64,000 nt of DNA, taken from the NCBI GenBank assembly GCA_018398815.1, contig CM031600.1, forward strand, positions 50,145,916 through 50,209,915, given 5' to 3'. A program made the position numbers and the translations under genes. The notes beneath the pieces were generated by a model. That model was not told the DNA's origin. It ran no database searches and worked only from the letters and a program-made list of their open reading frames with translations. Below, piece after piece: positions 22,070 through 31,647 of the stretch (position 1 is its first letter; each line of letters starts with the position of its first letter). This DNA is from Conus ventricosus. Its lineage: Eukaryota; Mollusca; Gastropoda; Neogastropoda; Conidae.

Positions 22070-23185
22070 GGCCACTGACCGTGTACAGCATCTGACGAAC
22101 TTTGGTAGAAGACAGCTTGTCAGAGCAAGATGAAGCTCTGGCAGAAATGTACCGTGTACATGTCTGGTCGGGTGTCAGACCAACAACAACTGCTGAAATG
22201 TTCAACCAGCTCAGAGTGGAGAACTACAGCAGTGCTACAGCTGGAATTGACTCTCTCCCACCCACAAAGCAGTGTCATCAGAGGCCACATCCACAGAGAA
22301 GCCTTTCTGGTGCACAAAGCATGCCATCTGCTTGGGGCGGCCAGTCAACGTGAGGACTATCTAGAACCACTCGAAATGTATGGGAGCAACATTTTGACAC
22401 CTAGTTGCCAACTAAATGCATGAAGCCCTTGCCACTCACTTTGCTCACAATATGCAAGTGTGCAGGCAAGTGTGACACGCGACGGTGTGGGTGCTGTTCT
22501 ACTGGAGTTTGCTGCATCACATTCTGCCATGGAAAAGCAAATAATTCTCCATGTTCCAATCAGTGATGGAAAGAGACCATTACAGTCATATTGAGCATGT
22601 TTGTTTGCATACTTGAGAACTTTTTTCTGTTTCTGTTGGGATGTGTCATTGGCCACACAATACAGAAAAAAGCGAAAAAACAGCAAAGACAGTTTTAGTT
22701 GAATAGGTGAAAACGTGCGTTCACTTGTGAATTCAAGATCAGAATGACTTACATCTTTAATAGTGAAACATACAGTGAAAATGCATGTCAGAATTAGTAG
22801 CATTATGTATAGGAGCACTGTTGTTACAGCTAGAATATCGCAGGTTATGGTCAAGACCGTCAGTATAAGAAAATTACCTTGACCATGGCATTTGAAGGTC
22901 AAGATGACCCCAAATGGACAAAATAATACCCGAAATGAACTCGGCACACCAAAATCAGTTGGATTGAAGTGTTACAAGTGTTTTATATTGTCAAAAACAC
23001 AAAAGTTAGGATTTTCACGGCGGCGGGTGGCGGCCATATTGAATCGGCATTACGCAAAATGTACCAGGGTGGTGCCCGATCACCTCCGTGATTTTTCATG
23101 TCTAGGTGCCCCTTGACTCAAATTTAAGTGAGAAATTCTCCTAACACCATAATGTACACGGGACTTATAGCCAGGTACAGGACTA
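22070..23185 (-). repeat. Right inverted repeat of the nested transposon
   Basis: This is the inverted partner of 19068-20190. On the plus strand it encodes a second copy of the gene C-terminus, including VIRGHIHREAFLVHKACHLL (about 22275-22335) and a better-preserved cysteine-rich tail (22453-22530). The two ends of the element therefore both carry the 3' end of the gene. Confidence 0.92.
22130..22565 (+). pseudogene. Second copy of nuclease-like gene C-terminus with cysteine-rich tail
   Basis: Plus-strand frame 22130-22423 reads FNQLRVENYSS-like and HIHREAFLVHKACHLLGAAS. After one shift it continues with KPLPLTLLTICKCAGKC and a further seven cysteines up to about 22530, ending FCHGK before a TGA. 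It duplicates, in inverted orientation, the 3' end of the minus-strand gene. The tail is intact here but carries a one-base loss in the left repeat. No start or upstream exon accompanies it, so it is a passenger of the inverted repeat rather than a separate gene. Confidence 0.7.
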
Positions 23186-23560
23186 TTATCAAAGGCCCTA
23201 GAAATATCACGCCAGCATTTAACAAATCAAAAGTCAAATGAGGGAAACAGCAAACTGAAGCTAAAGTGGACGAAACCAGAGTCAGGGGCAGAGGATTAGG
23301 CCGTGGCAGAGGCGCGACACGTGGGGCTTTCAAAAGCAAACGGGAGATGGCAAAGACAGACATCGTCTCAGAGAAGCCCACCTCAACGTGAACAACAATG
23401 CGGAAAGTGTGGCTATACCCTGGCAAGGGAAAATGTCCAGCACAAGGCCAGACCTGCAGGAAATGTCAAAAGAAGAATTATTTCAAAAAGATGTGTCGCA
23501 CGCAAGTACAGGAAGTGCAAGAGGATGAAGAATTTGTCCTAGACTCTGTATAGATAGTGA
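23186..23560 (+). pseudogene. Gypsy gag continued, zinc-knuckle region
   Basis: Gag resumes as SKALEISRQHLTNQ immediately after TTA, then an RG-rich linker (RGRGLGRGRGATRG) and, across one shift, a nucleocapsid-type cysteine knuckle (QCGKCGY … GQTCRKCQKKNYF, about 23395-23495). The His of the usual C..C....H....C box is replaced by Tyr (NYF). This domain normally binds the element RNA. Confidence 0.75.
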
Positions 23561-23830
23561 CAAACAAGAAGCACCATGGACTGTAGATCTAAAAATCCGA
23601 AACTCTAACGTCAGGTTTAAGATTGAATCTGAAGCAGATGTCTCCATCACATCACACCAGACATTCAGAAATCTGAAAAGCAAGCCTAAACTCATAAAGT
23701 CATCCGTAGTACTGAGGTCACCAGGAGGGAAGCTGATGGTGTGTGGCGAGTTTCATGCTCAGACGTGGTACAAGGACAAACTGTACAAATTTCGAGTTGT
23801 CGTTGCAACATCCTCAAGCAACTAACTCAG
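23561..23830 (+). pseudogene. Gypsy aspartic protease, active site lost
   Basis: The frame EAPWTVDLKIRNSNVRFKIE leads into ESEADVSI at 23625-23647, aligned with the usual D-(T/S)-G-A-D-V-(T/S). The catalytic Asp is replaced by Glu and the Gly by Glu. Downstream VVLRSPGGKLMVCGEFHAQT is typical of the protease C-terminal half. As read it could not cleave the polyprotein. Confidence 0.7.
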
Positions 23831-23849
23831 CAGGAGTGCTTCGGCGAAG

Positions 23850-24600
23850 ATGGGGCTCATCCAGCGAGTGGAGGAAGTTCACGGAAATGTCTTCGGATCA
23901 TCGGGACTCCTGCAGACAGAGCCAGTAGCGATCAAACTTAAGGAAGGTGCTACTCCCTACTGTGTCACCACTCCACGCAGAGTGCCGTTTCCACTACAAA
24001 AGAAAGTGAAAGAAGAGCTCCAGCGAATGCAAGATGCAGGGATCATCGAGAAAATCGAAGAGCCGACTGCATGGTGCGCTCCCATGGTTCCAGTTATGAA
24101 GCCTTCGGGTAGCGTCAGAATTACCGTCGACTTCAAATAACTAAATAAATTCGTCATGAGGCCACACTGTTTCATCCCGAACTTGGATGATATTGCTCCG
24201 AAACTGGCAGGAAGCAAAGTCTATTCAACATTGAACGCATCAAGTGGATTCTACCAGGTGCCTCTTCAAGAAGAAAGTAAGAAGCTGACCACGTTCATAA
24301 CACCATTTGGACGCTTTGTTTTCAAGCGGGTGCCCATGGGAATTTCTCTGGGACCGGAATGCTTTCAACTCAAGATGAAAGAAACGCTGGAAGGTCTGCC
24401 AGGGTGTGAGACCATTATGGACGACACCATTGTTTATGGGAAGACGGAAGAGGAACATGACGCTAGGTTTAAAGCAGTTCTCAATCGTATTGAGGAAAAG
24501 GGACTGAAGCTGAACAGGCAAAAGTGTCGCTTCAAACAGTCTTCAGTCAAGTTGTTTGGAAACATCATCAGGGAAAAAGGAGTGAGTCCAGATCCAGACA
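23850..24600 (+). pseudogene. Gypsy reverse transcriptase
   Basis: Blocks in order: EPVAIKLKEGATPYCVTTPRR (entry), VKEELQRMQDAGIIEKIEEP, APMVPVMKPSGSVRITVDFK (fingers), one TAA at 24138-24140, then KVYSTLNASSGFYQVPL (motif A, where the usual Asp is Asn), TTFITPFGRFVFKRVPMG (motif B) and IMDDTIVYG (motif C, both catalytic Asp present, 24414-24440). Past the first 62-bp unit the gene is swamped by a tandem array. The frame is otherwise open from 24156 to 24647. Confidence 0.9.
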
Positions 24601-25341
24601 GTCTTCAGTCAGATTCTTTGGCCACATCATCAGGGAAGAAGGAGTGAGTCCAGATCCAGACAGTCTTCAGTCAGGTTCTTTGGCCACATCATCAGGGAAA
24701 AAGGAGTGAGTCCAGATCCAGACAGTCTTCAGTCAAGTTCTTTGGCCACATCATCAGGGAAAAAGGAGTGAGTCCAGATCCAGACAGTCTTCAGTCAAGT
24801 TCTTTGGCCACATCATCAGGGAAAAAGGAGTGAGCCCAGATCCAGACAGTCTTCAGTCAAGTTCTTTGGCCACATCATCAGGGAAGAAGGAGTGAGTCCA
24901 GATCCAGACAGTCTTCAGTCAAGTTCTTTGGCCACATCATCAGGGAAAAAGGAGTGAGTCCAGATCCAGACAGTCTTCAGTCAAGTTCTTTGGCCACATC
25001 ATCAGGAAAAAGGAGTGAGTCCAGATCCAGACAGTCTTCAGTCAAGTTCTTTGGCCACATCATCAGGGAAAAAGGAGTGAGCCCAGATCCAGACAGTCTT
25101 CAGTTAGGTTCTTTGGCCACATCATCAGGAAAAAAGGAGTGAGTCCAGATCCAGACAGTCTTCAGTCAGGTTCTTTGGCCACATCATCAGGGAAAAAGGA
25201 GTGAGTCCAGATCCAGACAGTCTTCAGTCAGGTTCTTTGGCCACATCATAAGGGAAAAAGGAGTGAGTCCAGATCCAGACAGTCTTCAGTCAGGTTCTTT
25301 GGCCACATCATCAGGAGAAAGGAGTGAGTCCAGATCCAGAC
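24538..25341. repeat. 62-bp tandem array (13 copies) within Gypsy RT
   Basis: A 62-bp segment encoding part of the RT connection (FGHIIREKGVSPDPDS) is repeated 13 times. The first copy keeps a divergent core (GTTGTTTGGAAAC). The other twelve are almost identical (GTTCTTTGGCCAC), so they arose from one another. Sixty-two is not a multiple of three, so each copy shifts the frame. Confidence 0.95.
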
Positions 25342-25344
25342 AAA

Positions 25345-26340
25345 GTTAAGTGATCACTGAAATGTCACCACCGACATCAGTTGCAGAACTCAGGACTGTG
25401 TGCGGTGTGCCTTAGTTATCTGAGCAAGTTCGTACCTGGAATGGCCACTACCATGAAGCCAATGACTGACTTGCTCCACAAGAACACAAAGTGGTGTTGG
25501 GGACCTGCCCAGCAACAGGCCTTTGAAACTGTGAAGAAGCAAATTTCATCATCGGGAGCATTGGGATTCTACGATCCAGAAAGAAAGACAGTAGTGAGCG
25601 CAGATAGTTCTAGCTATGGACTGGGGTGTACCATCATGCAGTGAAGAGGAGATAAGCTGATTCCAATAGCTTTCGGCTCCAGAACTCTGACAGAGGTGAA
25701 ACGCAAATACCCCAGATAGAGAAAGAGTGCCTCGCAGCAGTTTTTGCATGTGAGAAGTTCACCAAATACTTAGTCGGATTGGATACCTTTGAGCTGCCGA
25801 CCGACCACAAGCCATTGGTGCCGCTGATGAGTTCAAAGGACATTGACAAGGCGCCACTGCGTTGTCAGCGACTCCTCATTCGACTCTTGCGATTCAACTT
25901 CCAAGTGGTCATGTGCCGGGAAAGGAGATGGTTATCGCTGATGCATTGTCAAGACACCCAGCATACGACGCTGCTGATGAACTTTCAGAAATTGTGCCCT
26001 TCTACGTGGACTCTGTGATCTCCAGCTGCGAGATATCACCTACCCGCCTTGAGAAGATTCGTGCACAAACTGTGCATGATGCTGAGCTTCAGCAGGTCAT
26101 TGACTACATCCTCAACGGTTGGACGGCAAAGGTGGACAAACAGTTCCAGCCCTACCAGCAATCCCAGGGAGAGCTGTCCCTGGTGGATGGTCTGGTGGTG
26201 TTGAACAAGCGGATTGTTGTGCCCACGGCACTACGCCAGGTATTTCTCCTGAAGCTCCATGAGTCCCACCAAGGACTAACCCAAATGCCGGCAGAATGCT
26301 CAGGCTACCGTCTGGTGGCCCGGCCCGAGCAAACAGCTGG
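25345..26340 (+). pseudogene. Gypsy RNase H and connection, start of integrase
   Basis: After the array the polyprotein resumes: [52 protein letters not shown] (RNase H core with its Asp), then across shifts the [10 protein letters not shown] block (about 25800). Next come [16 protein letters not shown] (about 25920-25965, the end of RNase H) and VPTALRQVFLLKLHESHQG (integrase zinc-finger region, only the first His pair clear). There are at least three frame changes. Confidence 0.85.
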
Positions 26341-26345
26341 CTGAC

Positions 26346-26819
26346 ATGATCAACGCATACAGAGTGTGCAGAGAACAGCGTCCAGCACGGCGTCATGAGC
26401 CACTGCGCCCTACAGTATTGCCTCAGCGCCCTTGGCAACAGTTGGGTGCTGACCTGTGCTCATACGAGGGGAAGGATTACCTCATTGTGGTGGACTATTA
26501 CTCCAGGTGGATCGAGATACGCCACATCCACTCTACCACAGCCAGCGCCGTGATCAACAAACTTCGACTGATCTTCGCTATGCATGGCATTCCTGAAATC
26601 ATTATGTCTGATTATGGACCTCAGTTCCAGTGCCGTGAGTTCAGGAAGTTTGCCCAGCAATATGATTTCCTACACCGTACCAGCAGTCCAGGATTTCCGC
26701 AGGCCAATGGAGAAGCTGAGAGTGCGGTGAAGATCTCCAAGAAGATCCTGCAGCAGGCTGAACCAGACCTAGCTCTGCTGAAACAACAGGGCAACACCAC
26801 ACTCTTCAACTGGGGTTAG
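26346..26819 (+). pseudogene. Gypsy integrase catalytic core
   Basis: This 157-codon frame holds the DDE core that inserts the cDNA. It reads LGADLCSYEGKDYLIVVDYY with the first Asp (about 26450), IIMSDYGPQFQCREFRKFA with the second Asp (about 26607; Asn/Gly of the usual DNG is DYG) and PGFPQANGEAESAVKI with the Glu (about 26715). The core looks intact. The C-terminal part continues in other frames to about 27330 (KEAYHQRYNRAQG, NRTYLVNTPRGA) without a recognisable chromodomain. It stops at TAG 26817-26819. Confidence 0.88.
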
Positions 26820-27330
26820 TCCTGCTTTTGCCGTGATGGGGAGACAGCTGAGGACCAAGCTTCCAACTCTTCCTGACAGCTTGCTGCCGAACAACCAGAC
26901 GACGACCAGATCCGGAGAACCGACAGCGATGTGAAGGAGGCGTATCACCAGCGATACAACAGAGCCCAAGGTGCTACGCCCCTGTCATCACTTCATCCAG
27001 TCCTCCTGCAACCCAGCCCAGGCCAGGTTGCTGCTGACAGCAAGAACCGAACCTATTTGGTTAATACACCTCGGGGCGCGGTTCGTCGAAACCGGCAGCA
27101 TCTTCAGGTACAAACGACGACAACACCAGAGAGAACCAGCACTTGAGGAGATGTTGCCTTCTGTTCCACCATCACCTCAGATTTGCGCTGAACCAGACAT
27201 GTTGCAGATCAGTGCGCAGCCTGAAGGACCAGCTACGGGAGTCATTCCTCCACATACGCCATCCCGACCAGCAACTCGTGGTTCAAAAGGCTACCTCGCT
27301 CAAAAGCCAGCCAGATACCGTGAGATGTGA

Positions 27331-27807
27331 GAGAATATTTCTCTGTGGTGTAAATTAGGGTTGTGTTGGAATTTAGCTCTGTGGTGTATGGGGCTGTGAT
27401 GCCTCACAGAGCTTAGATAGGGTGAGAACAAAACAACTTGTTCTTCAGTGTAGTTTAGGGTTTTTAATAGCTCGGTGGTGTAGCTTTGAAGAGCTTAGTT
27501 AGGGCCAAGAGAAATTTATACAGCTCTAGTGTAGTGGCTATCAAGCCCAAAAAGGAGCTTATAGGCTAAGCGGCTAGCTGTAGCTCTACAGTGTAGTGGC
27601 AAGAAATATGCCTAAGTAGAGCTTAGATTATTTTCATGGATTTATGTGAAGAGTTGATTACTAGTTTCGTTCAGACTCCTTGGATTATTGGTTTCAAGTT
27701 AGCATGTGAAAGTTTGTTGCTATAATTTTTGGTACTTTGATTACTTGCTGAAATTGCATGATGCATATAATATACATATATTTTGTTTCTTCTATAAAAA
27801 AGGGAGA
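27331..27807 (+). other. Gypsy 3' non-coding region with polypurine tract
   Basis: No coding domain is visible. Several short GT/AG-rich blocks repeat loosely (TAGCTCTGTGGTGTA-like, 27376, 27467, 27585), suggesting a degenerate repeat. The purine run AAAAAAGGGAGA at 27796-27807 abuts the 3' LTR and is the expected plus-strand primer. Confidence 0.75.
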
Positions 27808-27936
27808 TGTTCTAAAATGGTTTGAAGTAATCGTTTATTTCGGTATATATATGTTTGGGAGCGCTGATTTACAAAATAAAGATTTGAGTCTCCGCCATCT
27901 TATGAGTGGACTGTTGTATGAACGTGAGTCCAAACT
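27808..27936 (+). repeat. Gypsy 3' LTR
   Basis: It is collinear with the 5' LTR (18371-18500), with six substitutions and one indel by eye. It starts TGTTCTAAAATGG, ends CCAAACT and is followed by the CTGGC target duplication. Confidence 0.93.
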
Positions 27937-28072
27937 CTGGCAAACTCGACTAAGGCCCGAAACTGGATCTACATCCAACAGGCAACTGAACTGGTTTCAG
28001 CCCACTCCTGGACTGGTCAAAACAATAACAACACTCGGTACCTATCAAACACCTGCCTCAGTACAACTCCAA

Positions 28073-28176
28073 GACCAGAAACTGGATCTACATCAGTACA
28101 ACTCCACCAAGACCAGAAACTGGATCTACATCAGTACAACTCCACCAAGACCAGAAACTGGATCTACATCCAACAG
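28073..28176. repeat. Short tandem of a ~38-bp unit
   Basis: The unit containing CCAGAAACTGGATCTACATC recurs near 28073, 28111 and 28149, with a related copy near 27958. It is not coding. Confidence 0.8.
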
Positions 28177-28429
28177 TTGACAGAATTCGATTCAACCTCC
28201 AAGAGAAATATTTTGATCTGACTACACTTCAACTGCAGTCCCAGTCCTAGATCAAACACAAGTTAACCACCAACTACCGTTCTTCCCTGTAAACACGCAA
28301 AAACGTAACTCCCAAGAAAAGCAACTTGGCCTCCTAGCGATTCACAGCCACTGCCCACACAGCTGAATCTGCACCAACAGAAGAACAGCAACAACAGGTC
28401 CTCACAAACCGCCGGAACCCGATCTCTAG

Positions 28430-28725
28430 CTGAACGGAATAGGGATGATTCCCAAAAACCCAGGGGCTGGATCGGACACACCGTCAGGAAGCCAGCGTCC
28501 AGCACCACACGATAAGCCCTGACCTGGAACCCGCAGGGAAAGAGGAAGAGAGGCCGGCCTCGCAACAGCTGGAGGCGAGACACTGAGGCAGAGCTGAAGC
28601 AACTAGGGACCAGCTGGACTGGAATGGCCAGAACAGCCCAGAACAGAGTGCGATGGCGAAGGGTCGTCGATGGCCTATGCTCCACCGGGAGCGAGGGGCA
28701 TAATGATGAATGATGATGATGGAGA
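28430..28725 (+). mobile_element. Short LINE 3' end with (ATG)n tail
   Basis: The frame WIGHTVRKPASSTTR continues, after one stop, as ALTWNPQGKRKRGRPRNSW and RTAQNRVRWRRVVDGLC, the last codons of an RTE-like LINE ORF2. It ends at the repeat ATGATGAATGATGATGATGG (28701-28720). Only about 290 bp of the element is present, so it is severely 5'-truncated. It is related to, but not the same copy or tail as, the LINE at 20.5-21.2 kb. Confidence 0.82.
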
Positions 28726-29145
28726 GAAACGCTCTCCCAGAAGAATGCACTCTCTCTGACAGGGGAGAAGGCGACGTCAACCACACAACCCTTGACGTCA
28801 CTACCTGGGCATCAGCTAGATTAGTTGGCCAGCGGGTTCGACCCCCCACCCCCCACCCACCCACCCCTTTGGAAATTCAGTTAGTGAGCTACTCTCATCA
28901 ACATTTTCCATTCCCAGCAAGAGCAACACTTTTGAACTGTCGTGTATTCTTCATCATATCAGTTATCATTGTTTTTTTTACTATCCATTCCAATACGTCT
29001 TTTCATTCATTCAGCTTGTCTTTGAATGCATTCATTAAAAGTGTCTAGAGCGGCAATAAAATCCTCGTCAGTAAAAGCGACTCTGTATCTTTGCTCTTTT
29101 TAACAAAATCAGCATTTTTACCTTGCCATTGAAATTTTTCAATAA

Positions 29146-29146
<1 letters not shown>

Positions 29147-29210
<64 letters not shown>
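29147..29210. repeat. (GT)n microsatellite
   Basis: About 32 pure GT units. Confidence 0.97.
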
Positions 29211-29400
29211 TTGCTTTTATTGTCTTGAAGAGACCCGATGCTAAATTCCAAAGTTAAATGGTAATAATGAATTTGTTCAGCAACATAAAGTTTACAAAAG
29301 AGACAGATAACAGCAAACAAATCACAGGAAGCTATGAAATAGTCATTCACACTGCTTCCAGGTTCTCATTACACCATTGACAGCAATATGAAATGATCTG

Positions 29401-29406
29401 ACAGAG

Positions 29407-29463
<57 letters not shown>

Positions 29464-29610
29464 CAGACAGACAGACAGACAAAGACAGAGACCTCCAGAG
29501 GAGAGAGAGGAGAGAGAGAGAGAGAGAGAGAAGTGGAACAAAATACATGTGGAGCGCAAAATGAAGCAAAATGAAGTTCAACATGTTTACCTAATCTTTA
29601 TATGTGTTAC

Positions 29611-29684
<74 letters not shown>

Positions 29685-29802
29685 GAAAAAATGTGTACTA
29701 TTTGTTTGCAAGAAAAGGAAGAAGTAAACGTCATTGTTCTAGGGCCGCATTGACAAAAGACCTCTTTGGAAATGACAATAAACAATATCAAAGTTTCAAA
29801 GT

Positions 29803-29863
<61 letters not shown>

Positions 29864-29926
29864 CTCACACACGGGAACAAGTCAAGGTATGTAACAGTAT
29901 AGGAGTGTTTGTGCTCCTATGCCTTC

Positions 29927-29976
<50 letters not shown>

Positions 29977-29982
29977 TACTCT

Positions 29983-30016
<34 letters not shown>

Positions 30017-30129
30017 TCATATATATGTTTTAACACACACATACTTATTTTAAAAATCTATAATCTGTGCTTTCTGTGGAAGTGAAATGGAAACTTGCTG
30101 TTTGATTTACGACGGACAGTCAGAAATGT

Positions 30130-30168
<39 letters not shown>

Positions 30169-30197
30169 ATCTACACACACACACACACACTCAACAC

Positions 30198-30279
<82 letters not shown>

Positions 30280-30298
30280 GCGCGCGCGCGCGCACGCG

Positions 30299-30337
<39 letters not shown>

Positions 30338-30355
30338 CTCTCTCTCTCTCGTGTG
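29401..30355. repeat. Microsatellite cluster
   Basis: In order: (GA)n 29403-29460 with GACA variants to 29530; (CT)n 29612-29682; (CT)n 29806-29864; (GA)n 29933-29977; (GT)n 29985-30016; then a compound block of (CT)n, (CA)n, (CG)n and (CT)n from 30130 to 30350. The intervening 50-150 bp pieces show no domain. All long frames are Ser/Leu, Arg/Glu or His/Thr repeats. Confidence 0.95.
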
Positions 30356-30359
30356 TGTG

Positions 30360-31140
30360 CGTTATCTGTTTTTTTTATTTTTATGAATGTGTGTGTCTTT
30401 CGGAGCTGAAAAAAGTTTGATTTACTGAAACCTGTTGTCATCTCAAACGAGTGTGGTGTAGGTTACACATTTATGAATGTTTTGAACTCCTTGTAGAGAT
30501 AAGTGTTACAGGTATGGTTGCACCATACTTCGTAATTTTTCTTCTAGGACTTCATATCTCTATGGTTTTTCTTCCTTTTTTCTTTCCTTTTTTTCTTTTC
30601 TTTTCCTTTAACTTTTCGATAGAATTCATCTGTTTTCTTGTTCTGCACACTTACAGGCTTGCGTCTTGAAGGCAAAAGACATTCACATCAACAGGAATCA
30701 CGACAATGCTTTTGAACCAATGTGAATTGTGCTTTTTATACCTACAACGTGACGTTCAAAGCGGCCGCTTTGTGAATACCGTGTTATCTTATGCATTGCA
30801 GTATCAATTTAAGCCTTTCAGTGCCAGCGTGAAAAAAAGTATATGTAAATCCCGCAGTGCCAAGAAGTTTTGTGCGTTTGACATAAATAAACACAAAATC
30901 GTAGCTCTACACTCAGCAACAAAACCCGACATAAATATTTGTTTTGTGTTCTTAACCTCGATATTATGTTTATCTTGCTTATGAAATTAAAACTGAAGAA
31001 TAGTCATTGCTGTGCTGTAAATATAATGCACATAATATCAAAAACATGTAAAACAAAACAAAAAAAGAAACAGCTTTCATTTCATGGAAGCATCAAAAGC
31101 AAAACTTCATATCAGCTACTCTACCTTTGCACACTGTCAT
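30360..31140. other. Unrecognised AT-rich spacer
   Basis: The short open frames at 30706-30984 and 30939-31142 show no domain. I see nothing that I can support. Confidence 0.5.
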
Positions 31141-31154
31141 AACCACTCAACACA

Positions 31155-31300
31155 TGTTTTCTTCTTCTTCTTCTTCTGCGTACGCAGGCTGATACTCCTG
31201 CGGACACTCTCTGTATAGACAGGCAAGGATTAATCCCATCTACCCAACAAAGGGAGTGGAGTTTTGTGTGTATGACCGTTTTTTTTATCCCGCCATGTTT
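31155..31300 (+). repeat. Probable gastropod interspersed repeat fragment
   Basis: (TTC)n is followed by TGCGTACGCAGGCTGATACT and, later, TGTATGACCGTTTTTTT ending CCCGCCATG. I recall this word order from short interspersed repeats in gastropod sequences, but this is memory and not a match I can check. Confidence 0.35.
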
Positions 31301-31647
31301 TCTTCTGATTATGGATTATTCCTCGTCTGCTGAGTGGTCAGACGTATACATGTGGAGGACGAAACCGCACGCGCGCCCCAGTTGATGTCAAAACGCGGTG
31401 CCAGACGGACACATGAAAGTGGTTTCCCAGTGATAGATATCTAGCGTAAATAACTTCCTTGGACCATCACAATTCATTTCAGGTCAGTAATAAACATTAC
31501 AATTACATTATGGTCATTAGAATCTAACAATCTAAAATTATTATTCCAAAGTTTATATTAGACTGGTCGGCTTTCTGATCGACACTGGTAGTCTAGATCC
31601 TTGTAGTCTGAACTTTTGAGTACACATCGGCGGCTCTTTCAGTAGCC

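Larger units (their letters stand above)
19068..23185. mobile_element. Unclassified DNA-transposon-like element with ~1.1-kb inverted repeats
   Basis: The element begins TAGTCC and ends GGACTA. Its two ends are nearly identical inverted repeats of about 1.1 kb (19068 to about 20190, and about 22070 to 23185). It interrupts gag of the surrounding Gypsy element. TTA is present on both sides (19065-19067 and 23186-23188), and counting TTA only once restores a continuous gag reading (…NLTL then SKALEISRQ). That gives strong evidence for a 3-bp TTA target duplication. Inside, on the minus strand, is one large decayed gene with PIN/FEN-nuclease-like motifs and a cysteine-rich tail, itself split by a small LINE. 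I cannot place it in a named superfamily. TTA duplications occur in PIF/Harbinger, but I see no Harbinger transposase. Confidence 0.85.
18371..27936 (+). mobile_element. Complete but decayed Gypsy-type LTR retrotransposon
   Basis: Short LTRs (130 and 129 bp) bound a gag-protease-RT-RNase H-integrase interior. The 5-bp sequence CTGGC flanks both ends (18366-18370 and 27937-27941), as expected of integrase-made target duplications. The order RT before integrase identifies the Gypsy (Metaviridae-type) arrangement. By eye the LTRs differ at six positions plus one indel, so insertion was not recent. The interior carries a 4.1-kb transposon in gag, a 62-bp tandem expansion in the RT/RNase H region, a foldback in gag, and several stops and shifts. 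I saw no envelope gene. It cannot be active as read. Confidence 0.93.

Noticed and set aside
19068..23185. PIF/Harbinger transposon, because of the TTA target duplication
   Set aside because: No Harbinger-type DDE transposase or Myb-like gene is seen, and the gene has PIN/FEN-like acidic motifs instead. Kept as unclassified.
24538..25341. CRISPR-like or regulatory repeat array
   Set aside because: It is a tandem duplication of RT coding sequence without spacers.
29347..30441. Ser/Leu-rich and Arg/Glu-rich proteins
   Set aside because: Microsatellite artefacts on both strands.
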